DNA of 64,000 nucleotides from Nostoc linckia NIES-25. GTDB taxonomy: Bacteria; Cyanobacteriota; Cyanobacteriia; Cyanobacteriales; Nostocaceae. The position numbers and the translations under genes are program-made. The notes below the pieces were generated by a model, which ran no database searches, was not told the DNA's origin, and was given only the letters and a program-made list of their open reading frames with translations. Within the stretch, counting starts at the first letter, position 1. The number at the start of each line of letters is the position of its first letter. Below are positions 55,320 through 62,909 of the stretch, piece by piece. Location of the stretch: assembly GCF_002368035.1 (NCBI RefSeq), contig NZ_AP018222.1, forward strand, positions 1,440,848 through 1,504,847, given 5' to 3'.

Positions 55320-56666
55320 TCAATTTAAAGAGAAGAATTCTTCTCCTGCCGTGGGATGAATGCCTATTGTTTCATCTAGATCCTGCTTGGTAATGCCCTT
55401 GCGAATTGCAACGCCAAGACTTTGAATGATATCTGCTGCATTTTCACCCACCATATGAGCGCCCAAAACTTCCTCAGAATCACCGTTTACTACTAACTTG
55501 ATGGTTGCTTGTTTATCTTTTTCGGTTAGCTGATAAAACAGTGGTTGGAATTCACTGTAGTAACATTTTACAGACTCACCAAATTTTTCCCGTGCCTTGG
55601 CTTCAGTCATCCCCACACTAGCCGCTTCTGGACGACAAAAAACAGCAGATGGGACATAATCGTAATTCAGTTTTTGTGGCTTGTTGCCAAAAACTGTATT
55701 TGCAAAGGCAATACCTTCAGCCTTTGCCACAGGAGACAATTGGATGCGGCTAGTACAGTCACCGACAGCAAAGATATTTTCTTGGTTGGTACGGCTGTAT
55801 TCATCTACTTTAATTGCACCATGTTCGCCAAGTTCAACATGGGCATTTTCCAAGCCTAAATTTTTAGTATTTGGCGCGTAACCTGTGGCAACTAGGATGG
55901 TATCTGCTGCAACTATTTCTCGGCTTTCACTATTAATACTCAACAACAAACACTCTTCTGAATATTTGATTTTTTGAACAGTAGCGTTGGTGAATAACTT
56001 AATTGGGCGTTTACTCAAAGCCTGTTGCACATTAGAGCGAATGTCATCATCAAACCCCGATAAAATCATCTTCTCTTTTTCAATTAGCGTCACCTGACAG
56101 CCAAAAGCGTGCATCATGCTGGAAAATTCTACACCAATGTAGCCACCGCCAATTATGGTCAAACGTTTCGGCAGATAGGGTAGCTGAAACATCTCACGGG
56201 ATGTGATGGCATATTCTATACCGGGGATATTCGGCTTGAGGGGTTGGCCGCCCACAGCAATTAAAATTTTGTCTGCTGTAACTTTGCGATCGCCAATACT
56301 GATAGTATGGGCATCGATAAAACTGGCACGTTCAGAAATTATTTCAACTCCAGCTTTCTGCAATTGCTGAAAATAGGATTCGTTGATACTGTCAACATGC
56401 TTGTATACAGATTTAATAAATAATGTCCAGTCAAAGTATGTTGGACAATCACTCCACCCATAAGTTTGCGCCATTTTATTTTGCAGGGCGAAGTCAGCAG
56501 CACAAACAATCAGTTTCTTGGGAACGCAGCCACGATTTACACAAGTTCCACCAAGGGCTTCTTGTTCGGCAATGGCAACACGCACGCCGTAACTAGCTGC
56601 TTTTTTAGCTGCTGCCAATCCCCCAGGCCCAGCACCAATGACAAACAAATCATAATCAAATGTCAT
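55320..56666 (-). CDS. gor: Glutathione-disulfide reductase
   Basis: 448 residues. FAD motif VIGAGPGGLAAAKKAA, redox-active disulfide GGTCVNRGCVPKK, second nucleotide motif IIGGGYIGVEFSSM, VGDCTSRIQLSPVAKAEG, and the interface HPTAGEEFF. It reduces oxidised glutathione with NADPH in the cytosol. The start at 56666 gives the family-typical length. Spacers around it are repeat-rich. Confidence 0.96.
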   Translation of the reverse strand: MTFDYDLFVIGAGPGGLAAAKKAASYGVRVAIAEQEALGGTCVNRGCVPKKLIVCAADFALQNKMAQTYGWSDCPTYFDWTLFIKSVYKHVDSINESYFQQLQKAGVEIISERASFIDAHTISIGDRKVTADKILIAVGGQPLKPNIPGIEYAITSREMFQLPYLPKRLTIIGGGYIGVEFSSMMHAFGCQVTLIEKEKMILSGFDDDIRSNVQQALSKRPIKLFTNATVQKIKYSEECLLLSINSESREIVAADTILVATGYAPNTKNLGLENAHVELGEHGAIKVDEYSRTNQENIFAVGDCTSRIQLSPVAKAEGIAFANTVFGNKPQKLNYDYVPSAVFCRPEAASVGMTEAKAREKFGESVKCYYSEFQPLFYQLTEKDKQATIKLVVNGDSEEVLGAHMVGENAADIIQSLGVAIRKGITKQDLDETIGIHPTAGEEFFSLN

Positions 56667-57189
56667 AAAAATCTGTTCCTTTTCAACTTTTTGGAAAGCA
56701 GAGCTATTTAATCCCTTATAGTTATTCAGACAAAACTTGATCTACTGTCTTTGGGTGGACAAATCGATACTGAAACACGCTAATATGTAGCAGATTGCCG
56801 TTTGAACCGCAATTACTACAAAAATAACAGCATAGGCGCAGCCCAACCTAAGCATCGCCCCATTATTGCTAAGTTACATGACATTTTGTTGTGGAACAGA
56901 CAACATACTCATTCTACAAGAGGTCGATGTTGGCGATCGCTTTTCCCTGGGCGTAGTCTATCCCCTCCACAATAAATAACAACCTCATCTTCAGAATGAT
57001 TTTCTAGAATGCTGTTTATTACTCAAATTACGCATAACCTATTCTGGCTAAAACTTGCTAATTCTTAATAAAGATTTTTGCATTACGACAATAAGTATAT
57101 ATTTATACAGTTAAGGCATGATAAAGGCGATCGCTTTGTCGTGGGCGGGTATGCGATCGCTTTTGACGGGTGGGTATGCGATCGTACTT
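56667..57189. other. Spacer between gor and the nuclease gene
   Basis: 520 bp between divergent minus-strand genes, AT-rich with three HIP1 octamers (GCGATCGC) including those around 57127-57182. No gene or RNA is recognised. Apparent plus-strand frames here overlap the nuclease gene and are not supported. Confidence 0.5.
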
Positions 57190-57849
57190 TTATGCAGCAG
57201 CGACACTGTAGAAAAACTTCAGCCGACAAAGCCATTGGTTCCAAACGTGAATTAGCCTTGCGCGGTCAAATTGAAAAATCTCTGCTTCGTCACCTGGTAA
57301 AGCTACGACAATCAGAGCATGGTGAATCTTGGAATGGAAAAGGCGATCGTTATAATATCGATTTATCGCACCAGTATAAGCAGCTACTTGTAAAGGCTTA
57401 TCATAAAGCTTATCAAATCTCAATTTTGGTTGCTCCGCTGTTGTCCATTCAATTACATGGGGAACACCTTGATAACGAGCAACTAAATCAACTTTCCCAG
57501 CGTAAAGTTCTTGATAGTTAGGCACAACTTGTTCAACCAATTGAACATCACTAAGTTGGTTTAGCACAGATTGAACGCTATGCCAGTAAGGCTGAATTAG
57601 GCTGTTATCAGGTTTGGTTGAATAACCTTGCAGGTGTTCCTTAATTAACTGATGCAAAGTATTTCCTCGACGACGGCTGTTAGCTGCGATTCGATTTGCT
57701 TCTGTGTTGCCAACTTTATTACGCCAATAGGAAAGGGCGGCTAGAGACTCCGGTGGTTGTGTTGCTTTTAAAACTGTGGTGACAGCAGGAAGTAGAACGC
57801 CACCATCGCCTTGATAGTAGCATCGTCCGTTGATGTAGGTGGATTTCAT
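57190..57849 (-). CDS. PD-(D/E)XK nuclease-like protein
   Basis: 219 residues. Core motifs: RRRGNTLHQLIKEHL (helix with His), YAGKVDLVARYQG (GxxD), and VPHVIEWTTAEQPK (hydrophobic-E-W-T, the position usually E/D-x-K), then KPLQVAAYTGAI (the QxxxY motif). This is the RecB/phage-exonuclease-like layout. The Lys of E-x-K is displaced (EWTTAEQPK), so catalytic competence is uncertain. A solitary gene, possibly phage-derived. Confidence 0.75.
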   Translation of the reverse strand: MKSTYINGRCYYQGDGGVLLPAVTTVLKATQPPESLAALSYWRNKVGNTEANRIAANSRRRGNTLHQLIKEHLQGYSTKPDNSLIQPYWHSVQSVLNQLSDVQLVEQVVPNYQELYAGKVDLVARYQGVPHVIEWTTAEQPKLRFDKLYDKPLQVAAYTGAINRYYNDRLFHSKIHHALIVVALPGDEAEIFQFDRARLIHVWNQWLCRLKFFYSVAAA

Positions 57850-58005
57850 AAATTGTGAGTGATGAATTACTACATCAACTAGCTTCGAGGGCTGATGTCT
57901 GAGATTGAGTTTGAGTTAGAAGTTCAGAGTGTCTGACTTTGTGTATGAGTATGTATGATTTTTAATTAGTTCAGTTAAAATAATTAAAAATTGCGTAATT
58001 AAAAT

Positions 58006-59241
58006 ATGATCAAGCGAGGGCTTAAAGCATCCCTAAAAGGTATAGAACAAGCGAACAAAGCTTTAACTCGTAATGTTTTGAATAAAAAAGCTTTAGCCTT
58101 AGATTTAGGAATCGCTCGTTCAACAGTACATAACTTTTTTAGCAGTAAGCCAATTGACCGGTTTAATTTTGAAGAAATTTGTAAAAGGCTAGGTTTAGAT
58201 TGGGAAGATATAGTTGATATTCCATCTAACGAATTTGAAATAGACGCTCTTCAAAACAACCTTCCTGCAATTGACTCTTTAGTGGAGCAGGTACGAAAAC
58301 TCTATCAGCAAAATAGCAGAATATTATCCTTATCCAGTTTAACATTTCAAGACTATTTAAATGCAAGAGATATTATTAACGCTTCTCATTCCAAGAGCTT
58401 AGAAAGTATTATGCCGCATATTACTAACCTCAGCTGGCATAAAGCCTTTCTCGTAACAGCTCGTATGATGCATCCTGCTGATGAGTTGCTATTGTCAATG
58501 AAACGACATAATGATTCCATTGTGGCTTCGGATAAGAAATTACAGGATTTTTTAAGATGGATCAACCGGAAATCTTTGTCGTCTGAGGCTCCATATAAAC
58601 TCAAATCAGCATTTATCAGATTTTTTTTCTTAAAAAATATCTTTCACTCTAGAAAAAAACCAGAGCTTGAACCTTCCCATGTCATTATCCTTACTCTTGC
58701 CGTTGCTCTTTTTAATTTTGATAACGTTCTTACTACTGCTTGTGTACATACTGAAAAGCTTCTTATTGCAAAGTATTTAATAGAAGATCCGGATCTTGGT
58801 TCTACACTTGAAACCACGTCTTACTATGCAAGAGTTTTAAATTTAAATATAGAGAATGGTTTTTACTTTCACTCTCTCAATGCTTTTGTTGTTACCCTTG
58901 CTCTCGATCATGATTTTAGGCAATTTTTGCAAAAACTCAAAAGAGAACTACCAAAACTCAATGAAAATGAAGAAAAATTCAAAGTATGGTGGCAAGTTAA
59001 CAGTCAAGCTTGGAATGAAAAGCTACGAACTATGATGATGAAGCAATACACAACTGTTCAACATTGGCAATTCAGCCCTGACCAAATGAAATTGCTAGAA
59101 CAGTATAAAGAAGCAAACATATTGCTTGTTAATTGCTTAAATAACTCTATTTCTAATGTATCTCCCCAAGTCCGATCGCACATCGAAGACACCCTACTCT
59201 TACCCATCGCTGAAATAGAAAAACGACCATTTAAAAATTAA
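58006..59241 (+). CDS. HTH protein fused to a NACHT-type C-terminal helical domain, without NACHT
   Basis: 411 residues. Residues 1-72 are the N-terminal HTH (LKASLKGIEQANKALTR, then LALDLGIARSTVHNFFSSK, RFNFEEICKRLGLDWED) seen before NACHT domains in cyanobacterial STAND proteins. Residues 89-96 (IDSLVEQV) are the usual linker. At about 106 the sequence continues as LSSLTFQDYLNARDII, then HKAFLVTARMMHPADELL, then a C-terminal helical region with FKVWWQVNSQAW and DTLLLPIAEIEK, which is the helical tail that normally follows NACHT. No Walker A or B exists. Either an in-frame deletion of the NTPase or a regulator made from its ends. It is convergent with the Y-RNA/rsr locus. Confidence 0.82.
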   Translation: MIKRGLKASLKGIEQANKALTRNVLNKKALALDLGIARSTVHNFFSSKPIDRFNFEEICKRLGLDWEDIVDIPSNEFEIDALQNNLPAIDSLVEQVRKLYQQNSRILSLSSLTFQDYLNARDIINASHSKSLESIMPHITNLSWHKAFLVTARMMHPADELLLSMKRHNDSIVASDKKLQDFLRWINRKSLSSEAPYKLKSAFIRFFFLKNIFHSRKKPELEPSHVIILTLAVALFNFDNVLTTACVHTEKLLIAKYLIEDPDLGSTLETTSYYARVLNLNIENGFYFHSLNAFVVTLALDHDFRQFLQKLKRELPKLNENEEKFKVWWQVNSQAWNEKLRTMMMKQYTTVQHWQFSPDQMKLLEQYKEANILLVNCLNNSISNVSPQVRSHIEDTLLLPIAEIEKRPFKN

Positions 59242-59287
59242 ATCGCTTTCTTCTTTGCGCCTCTGCGCCTTTGCGTGAGATAAAAAA

Positions 59288-59395
59288 GGCGGGTGCGGGA
59301 ATTGAACCCGCTAATCCCCAAAATGGTGGAGATGTAACCGATAACCCTCAATTCATCGTCCCCGAAAGGCAAGTTGCGAACAAGGGTAACCCGCC
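59288..59395 (-). ncRNA. Y-RNA-like tRNA mimic, copy 1 (downstream of rsr)
   Basis: Minus-strand RNA of 108 nt. A 7-bp acceptor-like stem GGCGGGT/ACCCGCC closes it, and a T arm GCGGGTTCAATTCCCGC lies before the 3' strand. The Y signature GACGATGAATTGAGGGTTATC is present. There is no standard D arm (the 5' portion reads TACCCTTGTTCGCAAC). The 3' strand is followed by TTTTTT, a terminator-like end. It is a divergent copy. Confidence 0.8.
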
Positions 59396-59405
59396 ATAAA
59401 CTAAC

Positions 59406-59432
59406 GAAGGATAAAGTTTTCCTTTATCCTTC
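59406..59432 (-). terminator. Hairpin after rsr
   Basis: GAAGGATAAAG and CTTTATCCTTC pair perfectly around a 5-nt loop, 9 nt after the rsr stop. It separates rsr from Y-RNA copy 1. Only a weak T-run follows on the minus strand (ATGAAG then TTAG), so partial termination is possible. Confidence 0.6.
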
Positions 59433-59440
59433 ATAAATTT

Positions 59441-61042
59441 CTACAATTCACCCGTAGCCAGCATTTGGATAATGCGAGGCGTACCCGGATCGAATCCCGC
59501 TAAATCCCAAGACAAGGAATCTTGAGGATCTACCAAGGTAATCTGGTAAGGTGTCAGGGTGACATACACCGCCTTGGCTTCAGGATTTACCTTTTTGCGG
59601 TACTCCTTCAGTGCTTGACTTGGATGCTTATACCCAGCCCAGCTTTCTGAGTCAGTCCAAAAGCAGACAACATCTGCTTTGAACTTATTCTTAATCATCC
59701 AGTCGTAAGCCACAGAGGCATCTGTTCCGCCGAAGTTTTGATTCCTAGCTTTGGCTACAGCAGAACTAAAACTATCTTTGGCAGTGATATCCAATTCTCG
59801 GAATTCCGTAGCAAAACCGCGAATCATGTAGTTTTTCTCTGCTTTTGCTGTTACTAGTGCCATTGTGGTGGCAATTTCACAACAACTCAGCCCCATATCT
59901 GCAACCAAGCTACCCATAGAACCAGAAACGTCTACAGCGTGCATGAACACTTTACCTGTGGGTTGCACAACATCAAAAGACAGTTCAACCGCTTTTTCTA
60001 AGATGTCTACAATGCGAGAAACTGGGTTCCAAGTCTTCTGGCTGCGTCCTAATCTACCACCAGATTGATATGTTTTGAGTGCTTTCAAAACATCAATCGG
60101 ATGAATGCGACCTTTACGCAGATGTTCTTTGTTGTTGAGAACTGCTTCCACTCGCTGCAAGTTGGCAGTTTCGTCAGTTCGCAACACACCTAATTCAGTC
60201 AAAGAACCCAGGTTACGCAACATCGCACCTATCGGCATTTCGTGAAATAACAACTGCCAAGCAGCTTTGTCCATTTTGCCGACGGGTGCAGCCATTTCGT
60301 GGGTTAGGCGTCCTTGCAAAATAGCTTCATGGGTTTCGGTAGGGTTGCGTTTCAGCCACTCATACCACCAAATCTGCGCCAATGCTTCTGAGGGAATGTC
60401 TGCTGGCAATTCTTCCCAGCCTCTAACTACCCACTCAAATAGTTGACGGTGATTTTCTGTAGGCGGTTTGACATGGAACAACCGCAATGCATCTCGGTGA
60501 GTGAAGCCTTGACGCTGTTGATATTTCAACAGTTGATAAGCTAAGCCTTTGACATCTTCCCGTGAGAGCCAAGTTTTACCAGCTTCTCGCACGACTTTGC
60601 CAAATCCCCGCAGAGATTTGGTGTAGTTCAGCCATTCGTAGAAATGGCTACCTGTGCGGACAACTTGGGGGAAAATTTCACCAAACGCTTGTTTTGCTTC
60701 TGGTGCTTCACCCATTGACAGCAAAACTAAAGCCAAGATAGGCGCACTGTTATTGATGGCGCGTCCATCGCTGGCATAGAGAATTTCTTCTGCCACACGG
60801 CTGGGATTTTCAGCAACAGCTTGTCTGACAACTGCCACAAAATCTTCGGTTAATTCCTGTTTGCCAGCATAGTAAGTGCTTTTCGCTGTCCCAACCAAAA
60901 GACAACGGCGCAGCATTTTCCAAATGCCAGCATCAAACATCCAACCACCGGAACGTCCTTGAATCATCTCGGCTTCCCGTCCGGGGATAGGCTGATTTTG
61001 TGGTGTAGTTGTTTTCTTTTTAGTAAAAAAGTTGTAATTCAT
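59441..61042 (-). CDS. rsr: Ro60 orthologue (TROVE plus vWA), Rsr
   Basis: 533 residues. The TROVE ring of HEAT-like helices covers about 30-345 (DAGIWKMLRRCLLVGTAKST, YASDGRAINNSAPILALVLL, TGSHFYEWLNYTKSLRGFGK, GFTHRDALRLFHVKPPT). The vWA domain follows with the MIDAS: HAVDVSGSMGS (DxSxS), GGTDASVAYDW (Thr), and CFWTDSESW (Asp). Ro proteins bind misfolded RNA ends and Y RNAs, and in bacteria tether PNPase for RNA decay. The 5' leader contains a 16-nt copy of the Y-RNA hairpin. The gene lies inside a set of four Y-RNA-like genes on the same strand. Confidence 0.93.
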   Translation of the reverse strand: MNYNFFTKKKTTTPQNQPIPGREAEMIQGRSGGWMFDAGIWKMLRRCLLVGTAKSTYYAGKQELTEDFVAVVRQAVAENPSRVAEEILYASDGRAINNSAPILALVLLSMGEAPEAKQAFGEIFPQVVRTGSHFYEWLNYTKSLRGFGKVVREAGKTWLSREDVKGLAYQLLKYQQRQGFTHRDALRLFHVKPPTENHRQLFEWVVRGWEELPADIPSEALAQIWWYEWLKRNPTETHEAILQGRLTHEMAAPVGKMDKAAWQLLFHEMPIGAMLRNLGSLTELGVLRTDETANLQRVEAVLNNKEHLRKGRIHPIDVLKALKTYQSGGRLGRSQKTWNPVSRIVDILEKAVELSFDVVQPTGKVFMHAVDVSGSMGSLVADMGLSCCEIATTMALVTAKAEKNYMIRGFATEFRELDITAKDSFSSAVAKARNQNFGGTDASVAYDWMIKNKFKADVVCFWTDSESWAGYKHPSQALKEYRKKVNPEAKAVYVTLTPYQITLVDPQDSLSWDLAGFDPGTPRIIQMLATGEL

Positions 61043-61054
61043 CGTTTCATCTCC

Positions 61055-61070
61055 CGGCCTTTGCAGGCAA
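61055..61070 (-). promoter_or_regulatory. Y-RNA hairpin copy in the rsr leader
   Basis: The minus strand reads TTGCCTGCAAAGGCCG, identical over 16 nt to Y-RNA copies 2 and 3 (61141-61156 and 61326-61341). The GCC/GGC stem with a TGCAAA loop lies just upstream of GGGAGA, the likely ribosome-binding site, 12 nt before the ATG at 61042. It could let Rsr bind its own mRNA. Confidence 0.65.
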
Positions 61071-61080
61071 AAATGAAAGG

Positions 61081-61203
61081 TGGCGGAGCAGGATTTGAAC
61101 CTGCGACCTCTCGAACCCTAATCGATAACCCTCAATTCGTCGGCCTTTGCAGGCAAGGGGTGAACAAGGATGTTTTAGCGCTCTGCCACTGAGCTACCCG
61201 CCA
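61081..61203 (-). ncRNA. Y-RNA-like tRNA mimic, copy 2
   Basis: 123 nt. Acceptor-like stem TGGCGGG/TCCGCCA, a D-arm-like GCTCAGTGGCAGAGC, a T arm GCAGGTTCAAATCCTGC, and between D and T arms a 75-nt segment with CTTGCC-TGCAAA-GGC hairpin then GGCCGACGAATTGAGGGTTA. The latter matches the Ro-binding CCGA...GGGTTATC signature of Y RNAs. No anticodon arm is present. It would be called a pseudo-tRNA by many programs. Confidence 0.9.
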
Positions 61204-61264
61204 CGTAAAAATTAAAAATTAAAAATTAAAAATTTAAAATTCAAATTTCAGCACTAGATTTGGT

Positions 61265-61390
61265 GTAGTGGAGCGGGATTTGAACCCGCGACCTCCCGTT
61301 TGGCAAACGATAACCCTCAATTCGTCGGCCTTTGCAGGCAAGGGGTGAATAAGGATATTTAGGCGCTCTATCCACTGAGCTATCCACCAC
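61265..61390 (-). ncRNA. Y-RNA-like tRNA mimic, copy 3
   Basis: 126 nt. Acceptor-like stem GTGGTGGA/TCCACTAC (8 bp with one G-U), D arm GCTCAGTGGATAGAGC, T arm GCGGGTTCAAATCCCGC. Its Y module is the same as in copy 2 (GGCCGACGAATTGAGGGTTA). It is followed by an encoded ACCA on the minus strand (61261-61264), as after a true tRNA acceptor. Confidence 0.9.
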
Positions 61391-61451
61391 ATAAAAATTA
61401 AAAATTCAAAATTCAAAATTAAAAATTTAAATTTCAGCACTGAATTTGGTT

Positions 61452-61583
61452 TAGTGGAGCAGGATTTTCACCTGCATCTCCAGAAGTTGTATCAAGGGTG
61501 TTTTAGCTATATGTATGCGATAACCCTCGATGTGTCGGCCTTTACAGGCAAGGTGGGCGCTCTATTATTTGAGCTATCCACTA
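61452..61583 (-). ncRNA. Y-RNA-like tRNA mimic, copy 4 (divergent)
   Basis: 132 nt. Perfect acceptor-like stem TAGTGGA/TCCACTA, D-arm stem GCTC/GAGC with an altered loop (AAATAATA). The T arm is GCAGGTGAAAATCCTGC, so the T loop is degenerate (TGAAAAT for TTCAAAT). The Y module is GGCCGACACATCGAGGGTTA, diverged but with the Ro signature kept. It is followed by AACCA. Its upstream neighbour shares an AT-rich spacer with copy 3, suggesting tandem duplication. Confidence 0.85.
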
Positions 61584-61655
61584 CTAACAAAAGCTAACTC
61601 CTTGATGAACGTCGCTTGTATTACTAATGTAGTATTTGTAGTGTAAGATGTCAAG

Positions 61656-61916
61656 TGTTTGGCAAACTAATTTATTTGTATTAGTGTACGCAGGTGCGTA
61701 GGCGTAGCCCGCCGCAGGCATCGCCACACTTCATCACACTAGGCAAACAATTTTTGCCGAATTTTTCACTTATAGCGTTCAATTTGCCGATTTTTGGTAA
61801 CTAAAACACTTATCAAGGAAAGTTTTTGCCAGAAAATTTGCCAAAGGATACAAAAAAAGTCCAAATTTTTGCCAAGATAGATAGTATTAATTTTCCAAAA
61901 TTCACTTGGCAAAAAT
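61656..61916. promoter_or_regulatory. Cluster of TTTGCC/GGCAAA motifs upstream of the membrane gene
   Basis: At least seven copies of TTTGCC(A/G) or its complement: 61656-61666, 61742-61747, 61753-61759, 61783-61788, 61824-61831, 61837-61845, 61868-61875 and 61906-61914. The last overlaps the possible start. Iteron-like or operator-like. No other gene is seen in 61584-61905 apart from a dispersed GCGTAGGCGTAGCCC repeat. Confidence 0.5.
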
Positions 61917-61920
61917 CAGC

Positions 61921-62643
61921 ATGAGTGAAAAATCCATAGAAGGTAACGGTAAGGCTTTTCTCGTTATACTTTTGCCCCTCTCGTTTTTGATTATTTTCCT
62001 GGTTGCCACGTGGAGAATTTTACTAGCAGCAATTGTGCTGGTAATTGGCTTCAGGCTTTGGCAGGAATATCAATGGCAACAGTGGACTCGTCGAGTTAAC
62101 CCCATTTTTCATCAGTTGGTTCGGGAAAATCAAGGCAAACTGACGCCAATGGACTTGGCAATCAGAGGTAATTTTCCTGGAGCAACGGCAAAACGCTACT
62201 TAGATACTAAAGCTCAGGAATTTGGCGCTAGTATCGTAAATTCTGAAGATGACAACCAGTATTATTACTTTATAACTGGCAGTATTTTAGGCAATATTCT
62301 TGACAGTAGTGAGCCTGTCAAGCAACTTCCTGCTCAACCAGTTACCAAAACTGCGCGATCGCTTTTAGCACCACCGCCACCCATAGCACAGGAGGAAGAA
62401 CCAGAAACTGAAGCACGCCCACAGCCAACCCATAACGAAGTTACACGAACCCTAGAAAAACAATTAGTTTTTGGCTCTCTAATTCAATCTGAACTAGCCA
62501 AGCGGCTAAATGTCTATTCCAGCACGGTTTATAAACGCCGAAATGACCCGGAATTTCCAGAGTGGAGTCGTAGCAGAGACCCTGATGGTATCGCCTGGTC
62601 GTATTCCGAAAAAACTAAAGAGTTTTTCCCTCTGGAAGAATAG
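61921..62643 (+). CDS. Membrane protein with cytoplasmic winged-helix-like tail
   Basis: 240 residues from the ATG at 61921 (TTG at 61906 is possible but less likely). Two hydrophobic segments lie near the start (FLVILLPLSFLIIFLVATWR, LAAIVLVIGFRLW). A middle segment LTPMDLAIRGNFPGATAKRYLD and a C-terminal HTH-like LIQSELAKRLNVYSSTVYKRR-type pattern follow. A Pro-rich linker joins them. The family is not recognised. It is downstream of many TTTGCCA-like motifs that may be operators. Confidence 0.7.
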   Translation: MSEKSIEGNGKAFLVILLPLSFLIIFLVATWRILLAAIVLVIGFRLWQEYQWQQWTRRVNPIFHQLVRENQGKLTPMDLAIRGNFPGATAKRYLDTKAQEFGASIVNSEDDNQYYYFITGSILGNILDSSEPVKQLPAQPVTKTARSLLAPPPPIAQEEEPETEARPQPTHNEVTRTLEKQLVFGSLIQSELAKRLNVYSSTVYKRRNDPEFPEWSRSRDPDGIAWSYSEKTKEFFPLEE

Positions 62644-62644
62644 G

Positions 62645-62736
62645 AAGGCAAAAGGCAAAAGGCAGGAGGCAGGAGGCAGCAGGCAAAAGGCAGGAGGCAG
62701 GAGGCAGAAGGCAGGAGGCAGGATGCAGGAGGCAAC
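62645..62736. repeat. GGCAGGA/GGCAAAA heptamer tandem repeat
   Basis: About thirteen units of AGGCAAA/AGGCAGG-type heptamers immediately after the membrane gene stop. Related TTCTGCC units lie at 62865-62895. Another short tandem repeat of the cyanobacterial type. Confidence 0.85.
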
Positions 62737-62909
62737 CCACCCTTACGCATAGTGGGATTAAAACAAGGACGCTTTATACCTCGCTGCAAGCAGTCTCGGT
62801 GTAATTTTTGTTTTTAAGTGGGCTTTATACCCACCACTGAAGTTTTTATTAATACTTCTTTCCTTCTGCCTTCTGCCTTTGTACTTCTGCCTTTCTTGGT
62901 AAAGAAGTT

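Noticed and set aside
57078..57521. Plus-strand frame of 147 codons
   Set aside because: It lies opposite the nuclease gene, which has recognised motifs; the plus frame has none.
61081..61583. Intron-containing functional tRNA genes
   Set aside because: No anticodon stem or loop of 7 nt can be assembled between the D and T arms, and the inserted part is a conserved Y-RNA motif beside rsr.
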